Source: Hysterangium stoloniferum
Taxonomy: Eukaryota > Basidiomycota > Agaricomycetes > Hysterangiales > Hysterangiaceae
DNA length: 64,000 bases
Assembly: GCA_015178975.1 (NCBI GenBank)
Contig: WHVD01000236.1
Location: forward strand, 1-64,000
Direction of reading: 5' to 3'
The translations under genes were made by a program, and so were the position numbers. Numbering within the stretch: position 1 is the stretch's first letter; the number at the start of each line of letters is the position of its first letter. Of this stretch, positions 23,701 to 33,273 are shown in pieces. Below the pieces are notes generated by a model that was given only the letters and a program-made list of their open reading frames with translations, searched no databases and was not told the DNA's origin.

Positions 23701-26206
23701 AACATATGCTCGCCCCAACAATGGAAGAGTTTATGAAACTCCCAAGTTTACATATGACAACAGACATGTTGTCCCTTACTCCCCCATTTTGATTCTCACC
23801 TTTGAATGCCACATCAATGTTGAGTTGACCTTTACCAATAGGTCAATGAAGTACATGCATAAATACTGTTACAAAGGGCATGATCGTACAACTATGGAAT
23901 TTGGAAGGACACCAGATGAGATTCAACAGTACCTTGATGCACGTTATGTCAGTGCACATGAGTCTGTCTGGCGGTTAATGCGTAATGAACTCCACACCCA
24001 GGTTCCTGCAGTAATGGCACTTGGTGTCCATCTCCCTGGGGAAAACACTGTACTTTTTGATGGTGATCAAGGTCCTGCTGAGGCTTTACAAAGGGCAGAG
24101 CGTTCAGGGACAACTCTCATGGCCTATTTTGAAGCTAATGCCAAAGGTCTCATTGGTTATAATGGACAGCGTGCCCAGGATACATTTTATATGGATTTTC
24201 CTGAGTATTTCACATTTGTACCCAAGAAGAAATCATGGAAGCCACGTCAAAGTGGCTTTTCAATAGGGCGTATTCATTTTGTCAATATTGCCAGTGGGGA
24301 AAGATTCCACCTCCGTACTTTGCTCACTGTTGTCAAAGGAGCCACCTCATTTGAACAGCTCAGGACCTTTCAGGGTGAGACTTATCCTACATTTCAACAA
24401 GCCTGTGTGGCACGTGGTTTGCTTGAAGATGACCGCCAGTGGCATATGTGCCTCAGAGAAGCCAGTGGTATACAATCTGGGTTTCAACTGCGGAGGTTAT
24501 TTGCCATCATTTTGACCATGTCCTCCCCTGCACAACCCCATGAACTCTGGAATGACTTCAAAGTTTTTCTTTGTGATGATTTGGAGTTCATACTTCAGCA
24601 AACACATGGTATTGTCAATCCATCACCAATCCAAGTTTATGACTTTGGTCTCTATGAAATTGATAAGATCCTACGCTATTCTGGAAAGTCCCTCTCACAC
24701 TATCCAACCATGCCAAACTGCACTGATAATTGGGATACCATTGTTGGCAACCGTCTCATTAAGGAGCAAAAGAGTTATAATATTCAACATGAGCTTGCCA
24801 GTGCCCAAGCTAATCTTGAAAAGTGCAATCCTGAACAACATGCTGCCTTTGAGACTATCATGAAGGCAGTGGATGAGCAACAAGAAGGCAAATTGTTCTT
24901 TGTCAATGGTCCAGGAGGCACTGGCAAGTCCTTTGTATGGAATACTTTGGCACATGCATGTAGGGCCAAGGGCTACATTGTGCTTTGTGTGGCATCCTCT
25001 GGAATTGCATCAATGATTCTCAAGGGTGGTCGCACTTCTCACAGCACATTTTCAATCCCTGTTCCCTGTGAGAAGGATGCTCTATGTCATATCAAAAAGG
25101 GATCACAAAAGGCAGAACTCATGAAGGAAGTGCGACTGATTATCTGGGATGAAGTTCCTATGCAATCACGTTTCACATGTGAGGCAGTTGACAGAACCCT
25201 AAGGGATTTATTAGACAAGGAGGATCTTCCCTTTGGGGGGATTCCTGTTGCCTGGGGAGGTGACTTCCAGCAGACTTTGCCTGTTGTACCCAAGGGTTCA
25301 AAAGAACAGATCATTGGACAATGTATCCAGAAATCAGAACTCTGGAAGCATATTAAGATACTATTCTTGAAAAAGAATATGCGGGTGGATCAGGATGATC
25401 CAGAAAGTGAACAGTTTGCTCAGTGGCTCTTAGATGTAGGCCATGGAAAGGATTTGCCTTTGGATCATACAATGGATATCCCTCCTCATATGATCTGTGG
25501 TCCAGAAATGTCAGATCTAATTGCTGAGATATATCCAGACATCCATGTGGATAGAGACCAAAGAGATTGGCAAGATGGAGACTTCTTAGACCGGGCAATT
25601 CTGTGTCCAAGAAATTCAGAGGTGGATGAGATTAATTCAGAACTTCTGAATAAATTTCCAGGGGAGAGTCGGATGTACCACAGTGCTGATACTGCAGAGG
25701 GAGACAGCGAGACAGAGATGTATCCTGTAGAGTATTTGAACAGCCTGAACTTTGGTGGAATCTCTCCGAGTCGACTTGAGATGAAGCCAGGAGTACCTTT
25801 GATGCTGTTACGGAATATAGATCCACAGAGGGGACTTTTCAATGGGACACGATTGCGACTGTTGAAAATGGAAAATAATTTGCTTCAAGTGCGGATCCTA
25901 ACTGGACCATGTACTGGGCAACCAGCATTTATTTCACGGGTGAAAATCATTACGAATGATGATCAACTGCCATTTAAACTGCATCGTATTCAGTTTCCAG
26001 TGCGGTTAGCATTTGCAATGACTATTAACAAGTCACAGGGACAGTCTTTGAAGGTGGTGGGAATAGATTTGAGAATGGCAGTATTTGGACATGGACAATT
26101 GTATGTGGGACTTTCAAGAGGAAGAAGTTGGAATAGGATAAAAATATTATTAAAGGAGAAAAAGAGAACTGCGAATATAGTGTACAAAGATGTATTATTA
26201 GATTGA
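20714..26206 (+). CDS. Helitron Rep/PIF1-like helicase, intact, 1830 aa
   Basis: Initiates and carries rolling-circle-like transposition: the Rep part nicks and joins one DNA strand, the helicase unwinds it. Visible in order: basic Arg-rich start; Gly-Ser-Ala pentapeptide repeats (about residues 70-125, a 15-bp DNA repeat); Pro/Gln/His-rich module repeats with LQWAPP or LQLAPP (about 150-415); a CX2C...H...CC zinc-like segment (about 436-463); the Helitron Rep core with HUH motif HMH at 912-914 and catalytic tyrosines in YMHKYCYKG (1047 and 1051); PIF1-type helicase with Walker A GPGGTGKSF (about 1399), DEVPM (about 1478), GGDFQQTLP, and INKSQGQS/GLSRGRSW near the end. ATG 20714 was chosen because the same MDRTPERNREEE start is kept in all copies; a further in-frame GTG lies 18 bases upstream. 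No stop or frameshift seen. Confidence 0.93.
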   Translation: MDRTPERNREEERRQHRAQLQMTSPSDRHRRLAVNSNIPPPLQPFRDLHLPVGRGQSDNPFLVAQPGGSTASGSAASGSAASGSAAGGSAAGGSAAGGSAAGGSAAGGSAAGGSAAGGSAIVGSDAVALLRRQYENLPPLQPLRRGRGRGNPAAQIVQSAPVQHSHPPVNAMPHLQAQVPILQLAPPQHHHPPGNPAVRLPPQPILQWAPPQLHQPPGNQVPPPAPPPQQQQPILQWVPPQLHHGHPPVNAMPQLQAQVPILQLAPPQHHHLPGNPVPQQQLPILQWAPPQLHHPPGNPVPQHQAQVPILQLAPPQPHHPPGNPVPQLQAQVPILQLAPPQPHHPPGNPVPQQQQPPIVQWAPPQIHYPPGNPVPQQQQLQLALPPAIPLLPAILQPAAMPPPPPPPPIPQLPIGRQPVVEDRFQRHDLGRMDIQCSDCRALHWMDERISNSSKTNPKFGKCCKRGKVALPILEPVPHTLRSLLEGNTDNSREFLKNIRAYNNAFAFTSLGVNLDESVLQGGGGPYVFKIHGELYHQHGSLIPYGEGVSRSYAQLYIHDPALAQEHGLMQALQQRQNHRANRSLNNQTFSDLQDMMEQYNPFIQLYRQAHERLRTQAETPRLHVRLSYKAFNDPRRYNLPTGDELAVILPGEGDTGRGDPRDIIVQRRGGQFHHVHEAQAIYTPLHYVMLFPRGERGWSWDIPYANQNWQPQPGQQDEEGEDEEKSRKVTQCEYYAYRLFPRAYEAMTLFYAQKLFQQYIVNAWAVTEQRRLRFLRDNQPRLRAELYNQVVDAFTNQDVSTDANSIGQRVILPSTFTGSSRDMRQSLQNSFAIARKYGNASCFITMTANPKWKEVTDELLPGQTAADRPDLVSRVFAAKKAKLLKMITEDQIFGRTVAHIHVIEFQKRGLPHMHCLIWFDDQNKPRTPEDVDSFVSACFPDPETHPRLFNLVGQLMTHGPCGAEHPNAACMVDKKCSKYYPKDWCEATIVNEEGYPTYARPNNGRVYETPKFTYDNRHVVPYSPILILTFECHINVELTFTNRSMKYMHKYCYKGHDRTTMEFGRTPDEIQQYLDARYVSAHESVWRLMRNELHTQVPAVMALGVHLPGENTVLFDGDQGPAEALQRAERSGTTLMAYFEANAKGLIGYNGQRAQDTFYMDFPEYFTFVPKKKSWKPRQSGFSIGRIHFVNIASGERFHLRTLLTVVKGATSFEQLRTFQGETYPTFQQACVARGLLEDDRQWHMCLREASGIQSGFQLRRLFAIILTMSSPAQPHELWNDFKVFLCDDLEFILQQTHGIVNPSPIQVYDFGLYEIDKILRYSGKSLSHYPTMPNCTDNWDTIVGNRLIKEQKSYNIQHELASAQANLEKCNPEQHAAFETIMKAVDEQQEGKLFFVNGPGGTGKSFVWNTLAHACRAKGYIVLCVASSGIASMILKGGRTSHSTFSIPVPCEKDALCHIKKGSQKAELMKEVRLIIWDEVPMQSRFTCEAVDRTLRDLLDKEDLPFGGIPVAWGGDFQQTLPVVPKGSKEQIIGQCIQKSELWKHIKILFLKKNMRVDQDDPESEQFAQWLLDVGHGKDLPLDHTMDIPPHMICGPEMSDLIAEIYPDIHVDRDQRDWQDGDFLDRAILCPRNSEVDEINSELLNKFPGESRMYHSADTAEGDSETEMYPVEYLNSLNFGGISPSRLEMKPGVPLMLLRNIDPQRGLFNGTRLRLLKMENNLLQVRILTGPCTGQPAFISRVKIITNDDQLPFKLHRIQFPVRLAFAMTINKSQGQSLKVVGIDLRMAVFGHGQLYVGLSRGRSWNRIKILLKEKKRTANIVYKDVLLD

Positions 26207-26311
26207 AGCTTTAATGTATTTTGTTTGATTGAGATTTTGTAAGAGTAGAGTGATTGTGATAAATACTTAGAAGTACACAGAAATACTTAAGAGTGATGGA
26301 CGCGGGGGGGT

Positions 26312-26384
26312 TTGGGGGGCTTTGCCCCCCAACAAGCCGGAGCCCGCAGTGGAGTTGTGGGGCCAGTCGCGAAGCGACTGCCCC
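26312..26384 (+). other. Two GC hairpins at Helitron 3 tail
   Basis: 26312-26332 (TTGGGGGGC, loop TTT, complement) and 26359-26384 (CAGTCGC-GAA-GCGACTG core). Nearly identical to the tail of copy 1 including the following 60 bases, supporting recent common origin of copies 1 and 3. Confidence 0.7.
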
Positions 26385-26427
26385 GCAGCGTAGCAAGGGT
26401 TCCCAGGCTTGTCAAATAAGTGAAAGG

Positions 26428-26535
26428 AGCATGGTGGGTCCGTGGGCACTTTTAGGTGCCGTGTGAGGGCGCGGAGCGCCCGAACCCTGAGGTGGGAGAG
26501 TATGACTAAGCTTAGCGCCCCTAGCTTAGTCAATG
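26428..26535 (+). mobile_element. Truncated head of a fourth Helitron
   Basis: GCATGGTGGGTCCGTGGGC, then a TTTTAGGTGCC start, a GGGCGC-GGA-GCGCCC hairpin (near 26467) and a TTAGCGCCCCTAGCTTAG stretch follow copy 3 exactly as copy 2 follows copy 1. The similarity to Helitron heads fades by about 26540, before any iteron array or coding region. Either a truncated copy or the head of a non-autonomous element whose interior is the minisatellite DNA beyond. Confidence 0.6.
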
Positions 26536-26619
26536 CAGGAGCAAATCACCTGTGCCTGTTCCTGTCACGGGCATTGCCAGGTGTGATGCATGCCGCGTTG
26601 TCTGCGCGTGAACAGGCAC

Positions 26620-26895
26620 CGCGCACCCACTCCCATCCACCGCACACCCATCCACGACACATCCACTCGCACCCATCCACCACGAACCCATCCACCCGCA
26701 CCCATCCACCCGCACCCATCCACACCCATCCACCTGCACCCATCCACCGCGCACCCATCCACCGTGCACCCATCCACCGCGCACCCATCCACCACGCACC
26801 CATCCACCACGCACCCATCCACCCGCACCCATCTGCCGCCCACCCATCCGCCGCCCACCCATCCACGATGCACCCACTCCCATCCACCGCGCACA
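26620..26895 (+). repeat. CGCACCCATCCAC minisatellite
   Basis: About 20 imperfect tandem units of the 12-14 bp motif GCACCCATCCAC with variable CG/AC/TG dinucleotides. All six frames stay open for long stretches simply because of the repeat; I do not consider them genes. Confidence 0.9.
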
Positions 26896-27029
26896 CACTC
26901 CCATCCATGGGCACATGTCTGCCCGCCCACTCGGGCACAAACCAGCAAAGCGTGTTCCGTTTGCCAACGCGCGCACGCGCCGTGCCCATTTGTGCACGAT
27001 TGGGCGTGCACCCTGCTCTGATCGGCCCC

Positions 27030-28610
27030 TCCAGTTGGTGCGTGTCCCCTTTCCTTCTCTCTTCATCCTCCTCTGATCGTCCTCATCTCTTTCCTCCAGG
27101 ATGTGTATGTGTGTCCCCTTTCCTTCTCTCTTCGTCCGTCTGTCTTTCCTCCAGTTGGTGCGTGTCCCCTTTTCTTCTCTCTTCGTCCTCCTCTGATTGC
27201 CTCCTCTCTCTTTCCTCCAGGATGTGTGTGTACCCTTTCTTTCTCTCTTTGTCCTCCACTCATGGGCCTCCTCTCTTTCCTCCAGGAGTGCATGTACCCT
27301 TTCCTTCTCTCTCCGTCCTCCTTTGATGGGCCTCCTCTTTCCTCCAGTCCGTGCACATTCCTTTTCCCCTTCTCTCTGTTCTCCTTTGATTGGCCTCCTC
27401 TTTCCTCCACCCGGTGCGTGTTCCCTTTCCTTCTTTCTGTCCTCCTCTGATCAGCCTCCTCTCTGTCCTCCAGCCGGTGCATGTTCCCTTTCCCTCTCTC
27501 TCCATCCTCCTCTGACTGGCCTCCTCTCTTTCCTCCAGCCGGTGAGCGTTCCCTTTCCTTCTATCTCCGTCCTGCTCTGATTGGCCCTCTCTTTCCTCCA
27601 GGTAGTGTGTGTACCGTTTCTTTCTTCCTCCGTCCTCTGATCGATCCTCTTATCTTTCCTCCAGGTGGTGTGCGTTCCCTTTCCTGCTCTCTCTATCCTC
27701 CGGTGCGTCTACCCTTCCCTTCTCTCTTCGTCCTCCTCTGATCGGTCCTCTCTCTTTCCTCCAGCCGGTGCGTGTATCCTTTGCTGGCTCCCGCCATCCT
27801 GTTCTCATCGGCCCTATCTCTTTCCTCCAGCTGGTGCGTCTACCCTTACCTTCTCTCTTCATCTTTCTCTCTCTTTCCTCCAGCCGGTGCGTGTCCCCAT
27901 TCCTTCTCTCTTCATTCTCCTCTGAGCAGCCTCTATTCCTTTCCTCCAGATGGTGCGTGTACCCTATCCTTCTCTCTCCGTCCTCCTCTGACCGGCCTCC
28001 TCTCTTTCCTCCAGGTGGTACGTGTATCGTTTCCTTCTTCCTCCGTCCTCCTCTGATTGGCCTCCTCTCTTTCCTCCAGGATGTGCATGTCCCTTTTCCT
28101 TTCTCTTCGTCCTCCTCTGACTGGCCTCCTCTCTTCCTCCAGCACGTGCAAGCACCGTTTCCTTCTCTCTTTTCTCCAGCCAGTGCGTGTACCCTTCCCT
28201 TCTCTCTTCATCCTCCTCTGACCGGCCTCCTCTCTTCCTCCAGCACGTGAAAGCACTGTTTCCTTCTCTCTCTTTTCTCCAGCCGGTGCATGTCCCCTTC
28301 CATTCTCTCTTCGTCTTCCTCTGACCGGCCTCCTCTCTCTTTCTTTCAGCCAGTGTACTTACCATTTCCTTCTCTCTTTGTCCTCCTCTGACTATCCTCC
28401 TCTCTCTTTCCTCCAGCCAGTGTGTGTCCCCTTTCCTTCTCTCTCTGTCCTGCTCTCATTGGCTTCCTCTCTCTTCCCTCCAGGTGGTACATGTCCCCTT
28501 TCCTTCTCTCTTCATCCTCCTCTGATCCGCTCTCTCCTTCCTCCAGCCAGTGCGTGTACCGTTTCTGTCTCTCCCTCCTCTGACCGGCCCCCTCTCTCTT
28601 TCCTCTAGGA
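27030..28610 (+). repeat. 62-bp pyrimidine-rich minisatellite, about 27 intron-like units
   Basis: Degenerate tandem unit: GGTGCGTGT, a run of CTTTCCTTCTCTCT, CGTCCTCCTCTGAY, GGCCTCCTCTC, TTTCCTCCAG. TCCAG ends recur at roughly 60-65 bp intervals from about 27040 to 28600; two spots have shorter spacing (near 28130-28180 and 28230-28280). In each unit a donor-like GTGCGTG, a CTGAY branch-site-like motif and a polypyrimidine-CAG acceptor stand in the order of a 50-60 nt fungal intron. Long open frames here on both strands are by-products. Confidence 0.88.
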
Positions 28611-28705
28611 GGTGCGTGTGCCCTTTCCTTCTCACTCCGTCCCACTCTGATCAGCCTCCTCTTTTCCTGTTCCTTCTCTCTCTATCTTGCTCCCACACCT
28701 TTTTT

Positions 28706-28757
28706 GAATCAAAATAAAATAAAATAAAATAGAATAGAATAGAATAGAATAGAATAA
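28706..28757. repeat. AAAAT/AGAAT pentanucleotide tract
   Basis: About five AAAAT units followed by five AGAAT units, directly after the pyrimidine minisatellite. Confidence 0.88.
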
Positions 28758-29811
28758 ATCAAAATTAAATGACAATATTAAATGACAATAAAATGCTTCA
28801 ACATAAAAGGAAATCAGAAAAATAAAAATAAAATACATTAAGTCAAAATAAAAAGGGAAATTTCCAATCAAAGCAAATAATTGCAACCAATTCAAAAACC
28901 AATCACTTCAACTACTTGAATCAAAAATGAAGTACCAACTGACCAAATGCAAGCAAACTGTGGAATTGCTCAATTCTCCTTAATTACAAAAGGTTTTCCC
29001 AAAGTGGATGTATGTATTAGAGGGAAGTGTTAAGAGTGGGACAAAATTCCAGTTACTAAAGAGAAGTGGAGCTTAGACTTCAACATACAGCATGTTCCAC
29101 CCTGCACAAAACTGTCAGATGCTCCAGTACTTCAAAACAGGCAACAAAGTATGTACCAGGAAGTACATATAATGACACTTACTGTAGTTATAAATTGGGC
29201 TCCATGGCTAAGCTTGCAAAGGGAGTAAGTCTCAGTCTGGCCAGACACCAGCAAAAGGATTAAGCAGTATGAACAATACTTTGAAGGTATTATTCCATCA
29301 GCTTCTAAACATGAGAGGGAGATTCTAAAAATGTAGCTGTAAATGGGGGTTCAGAGGCTAAGGTCAAAAAGGGTCATAAGTCTCAGTCTGGCAGACACTA
29401 GCAAAAGGATTAAGCAGTATGAACAGCACTTAAAAGTAAATGAAGATATTATTGCATACACCTCTAAAGATCAGAGTGGGGTTCTACATGAGTATTTATG
29501 TAAGTCAATATTCAAACTGAAGGATAGTAGTGTACATCATGGGGTTTTATGTATGTATACTAAAATAAATGGAAGCACAGAGCTGAAAGTGGAGATTCGA
29601 TATTCACAGAACAAAGGAATTTGGGAAACAGAACTGGATATTAAGAAGAGGAATACAAGACAACAAAAAAAAGATGAATATTCTGAGATGGCAAATAATA
29701 TGGTGAAGTGATGCAAGGAATAATAGAATGTCATTAGAACAGAACTGAGATAGAGTGGCTGGAAAAGGAAAGCATTAAGTGGGTGTGTTGCTGAGTATCA
29801 CCATGCTAGAG
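28758..29811. other. No gene; degenerate direct duplication
   Basis: AT-rich. A block at 29197-29330 is repeated with many differences at 29345-29480 (shared phrases AAGTCTCAGTCTGG and GCAAAAGGATTAAGCAG). A 122-codon open stretch (29343-29711) follows but its upstream duplicate is full of stops; possibly an old transposase relic, not identified. Confidence 0.4.
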
Positions 29812-29816
29812 GACAG

Positions 29817-30684
29817 TGTTATGACCGGACAATCCCGCCGGACTCCGGGCACTAACCCGTACGCCCCCACGCACTACAAGCACCAATCATCTGTTTATAG
29901 GATTTCCTGCCCAGACTCTGTTACGTCAAGACTCGTTATGTTCGACCTCATTACGAAACATATCAGTCACCGGACTTCCCCCAGACTCTGTCTCTGTCTA
30001 TGTCCGTCTTCGTCCCACACATCAGTCACTGGTCCCCACTTAGAATCCCATCACCACTCTAATCGAGCCCCGTTCCCGTTTTAGTCAAATGACCTGTCAC
30101 GATTTAGGACTCCGCTCCCACTCCATTTCCCGTTATGGGTTATGCTTTGTCACGATTCGGACTCCGCTCCGTTCCGTCCCATTCCTAACACCAATTTGGT
30201 GTTTACTATTCCCATTTCATGTTTTGTTAGTTTCGTTTCATTATTACTGGATTTGGTATGTCATGCATTCCACAGTCTATATAAACTGGCAGATGTTGTA
30301 CATACAATCCAGTCAGAAAATTAGCTTAGATTCCCCCCAGTAATCTAATAATATTTTCCGCTCTAAAACCTTACTCGATTCACATTGCTCGCACTAGTTG
30401 GGGCCCACAGGCTCTGGCACATCTACCTCTCTCAACCAACTCGACTTACGACCCACGACCCCCAACCTACAACCCACGACCTCCGACTTACGACCTACAA
30501 CCCACGACCTCCGACTTACGACCTACAACCCACGAACCCCGCCCGGACTCCCCGGGATCCCCGTCCGTCTGTTTGAAATTGGACAACACGATCTAGCGAG
30601 GGCGCAGCCTATAAGCTGAAGCCAAGTCCTACCGGATATCCCGCAGGTTTCTCCGGAAACCCGGCCTGTGTGTGTATCCTAACA
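29817..30684 (-). repeat. Solo LTR with target duplication GACAG
   Basis: 868 bp, ends TGTTATGACC and TATCCTAACA, flanked by GACAG at 29812-29816 and 30685-30689. Its right end shares about 55 bp with the LTR at 3446-4777, which sets the sense as minus. It contains the conserved block (30600-30630) found in twelve places in this window. Pyrimidine-rich ACGACC repeats lie at 30440-30540. No internal region: a product of LTR-LTR recombination. Confidence 0.88.
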
Positions 30685-30689
30685 GACAG

Positions 30690-31239
30690 TATACATATGT
30701 AGGTTGAAAATACACATAGGGGTGTGAACAATGTTATAAGTAGAATACAAGACAATAATTTATACTAAACGATTCAATGACAGATGGATGAGTGGAATGG
30801 AAGGAAAGTGGGGTATGAGTATGGGGGAGAATAAATGGGGAGCTAGAATCTGCAGAAGTCCTCAATATGACATGGGAAGGACAATCACAGCCATATGGGA
30901 AGTTGGAAGTCCAATGTAGAACAAAACACCTGACACTTCAAGAGAAAAAAATTGAGGAAGAATGAAAATGCTATTCCAAGCCAAATATACATATAGTGCT
31001 TAAGGATGTTATTATTGATCCATGAGTAAGTATTCAGCAAGGTTCCAAAAAGAGACTGACTTATGTTTTTTAGGTTCAGTGAATTTACAAAAGTATATAA
31101 TGCATATAATTTAAAATTTAAGCACTTTAAAAATAAGTCTCTGAATGAGAATAAATGAGAAGCTGGAATGTAGAAGTCCTCAATATGACATGGTCATAGA
31201 TAATTGACCCAGCAGGTCATGCAGTGACCAAGTAAAGTT
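30690..31239. other. No gene recognised
   Basis: AT-rich sequence without convincing frame, repeat or RNA gene. Confidence 0.3.
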
Positions 31240-31499
31240 GTGGGGTGGTAGCATCTATCACTCGACCTCCGACTCATCTCCACCTGACCCCTTGACTTCC
31301 ATGGGATTCTCACAGTCAACCCTCTGACCTCACAACCCACCAACTGCTCCTGGACTCCCTGGGATTCCCATCTGCCCATCAGACATTGGATGACATGATC
31401 TTGTGAGGGCACAGCCTATAAGCTAAAGCCAAGTCCTACTGGCATTCCCACAGGTTTCTCCAGAAACCCTCTGATAAGCTCCATGCACACCTCTTAACA
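31240..31499 (-). repeat. LTR fragment
   Basis: Resembles the solo LTRs at 29817 and 61824 over their U3-proximal third, including the conserved block (31405-31438), and ends CTCTTAACA at 31499. The rest of the LTR is missing. It directly adjoins the Tc1/mariner fragment. Confidence 0.65.
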
Positions 31500-32029
31500 C
31501 CAAACATACCTACAAGAAGGCCCAAACTTGGTTTCAAAATAATAATTTTAATGTCCTCCGATAGCCAGCATAGTCACCAGACCTCAACCCCATTGAATAC
31601 TTGTTGGATCATGTAAAGAGGAGGCTGGGGGAGTATGAGGTCTAACTGAAAGGGATACTGGAGTTGTGGGAGAGGGTGGAGGAGGAATGGAACAAGATTG
31701 ATGCAGAGGTATGTCAGAAGTTGATTGAGAGTATGCCTAGGAGGGTTGAAGCTGTGTTGAAGGCAAAGGGTGGCTATATTAAGTACTGAATATAAGTAGT
31801 TTTGTGGGTCAGAGTTGTCAGCCAAAAAACCCTTCCAATGAGACTCCTGTATATATATATTTGTAGTATTTCCATATTTGGAGCTTATGTAATAGCATTG
31901 TATTTCAACAATCTAGATATGATAGAGTATATTCACAAATATTTTTGATATTCCTGCAATTGTATCCTCTGAGTTATCAAGGATATACATATTAAGTACC
32001 AAACATTGGAAGGGTTTTTTGAGTCACTG
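31500..32029 (+). mobile_element. Tc1/mariner transposon, 3' fragment
   Basis: The plus strand encodes the C-terminal part of a Tc1-type DDE transposase: TWFQNNNFNVL, then SPDLNPIEYL (the E of the catalytic triad), DHVKRRLGEYE and a tail ending GGYIKY with stop TGA at 31786-31788. Three Trp positions are altered (two TGG to TAG within the WPAW motif near 31564-31578, one TGG to TTG after EYL) and another stop follows EYEV. The right end CATTGGAAGGGTTTTTT...CACTG (32004-32029) is followed by TA, the family's target dinucleotide. An inverted copy of the first 18 bases sits at 31823-31840. The left two thirds are absent. Confidence 0.82.
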
Positions 32030-32031
32030 TA

Positions 32032-33268
32032 TGTGTAAACATTATTTGCCACCTCATATCTTTTAGAATACTTTTGTTACCTCACATTTAGTCTTGTTTG
32101 GATCCCCATACTTCTTTTAATCTGTCATAACTCTCACTTCTCTAATCAGACCCCTGATCATCTGTTACACTTAGTATAAAGTCTTTCTCATGTATGCTAC
32201 AGTTCCTTAGTTTGAAACTAGATTACTCCCCTCTTGTTTAAATCCTCTTACATTCCTCTTAATACTCTTTACTCTATGACTCTTACTATTTTTGGCCCTC
32301 CAGTTGATTGGGCTAAGTGTCTTCTTTAGTCTTTATTGTACTATCTGCTCTGTTTGAAATACCAGAGCACTTTAATGGTTCGTGCAAGGGTGCAACACAT
32401 ACATTGAAGCCAAGCTCCACTTTGCCTTATAGAATTGGACCTCCTGATTAGTATGATTAATCATTTTCAGACCTTCCAATTTGTACATCCACCATTTTCA
32501 GACTACCAAAATCATCCCCTTTTTGTCCCCTTGCTTAGATCTTAACACCCTCACTGTACCTCTATTTCTCTCTTTGCTCCATCCAATTCCCTGATGATCA
32601 GGCCCATATTCATTGGGCACTTCTGTTAGGATCACCTTTTTGGGCCACTGCAGTTTGTTTTCACTCTGACAACCCTCTGGCAACCTGATATCAGTATCCC
32701 TGACTATAGCATCACTGCCTGTGGCATCCCAAGACTTGGTTTACTATGGATTATCCTTTTAGTCATCCCATTCCACTCCCATCCCAATGCTTTCCCATCA
32801 TCCACTCTACATGTATTTGCCACCTCAACCATTTTAGTTTTCTCCTATTACTTTGTATTTAGTTCCTATTGTCCCTCCATCTGTCAGGGCTCTGAATATT
32901 TTTCTTGTTTTTTATCTCTGTTTAAATTTGTGATTATTTTATTTTATTTTATTTTATTTTATTTTAGTTTATTTAGTTACATATTGAACAATATGTGACA
33001 CACATATCAAAATATTAAGTTGAAACCATATTTAGTTTTCTCTTTAAATTTTAGTCTTTTAAAGTTTAGTTTTTCAAACTTTTATTTAGTTTTTTCTTTA
33101 GTATAAATACTTCAGGATGTACATACTGTAACTAGACCTCAGTTTCAATCTCTTAGGGTTTCCAGTAAACACAAGTGTGATATTCTTAAGTCATTAGAAC
33201 CTCTCTTCCTTTATTCCTTATCCTTCTCTTATCTCTTGTTTCCACTTTGTGTTTTGGTAGCTTTGTTA
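32032..33268. other. No gene; LTR block remnant and TTTTA tract
   Basis: Low-information AT/CT-rich DNA. A remnant with the conserved LTR block (32345-32450; block 32386-32418) matches two others at 55862-56230. A TTTTA pentanucleotide tract lies at 32936-32967. Confidence 0.45.
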
Positions 33269-33273
33269 GTATT

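Larger units (their letters stand above)
19190..26427 (+). mobile_element. Helitron copy 3 (coding region intact)
   Basis: Complete-looking unit: four GC hairpins at the head (19214-19339), iterons (19359-19435), leader with three 292-bp-type repeats (19570-20700), an uninterrupted Rep/helicase frame (20714-26206) and two tail hairpins (26312-26384). It could be autonomous. No TC/CTRR termini or AT target site were recognised with confidence, partly because each copy adjoins another. Confidence 0.82.

Noticed and set aside
26442-28645. Long open frames up to 294 codons on both strands in the minisatellites
   Set aside because: They arise from short repeats that lack stops in several frames at once; no start context, domain or phase preference.
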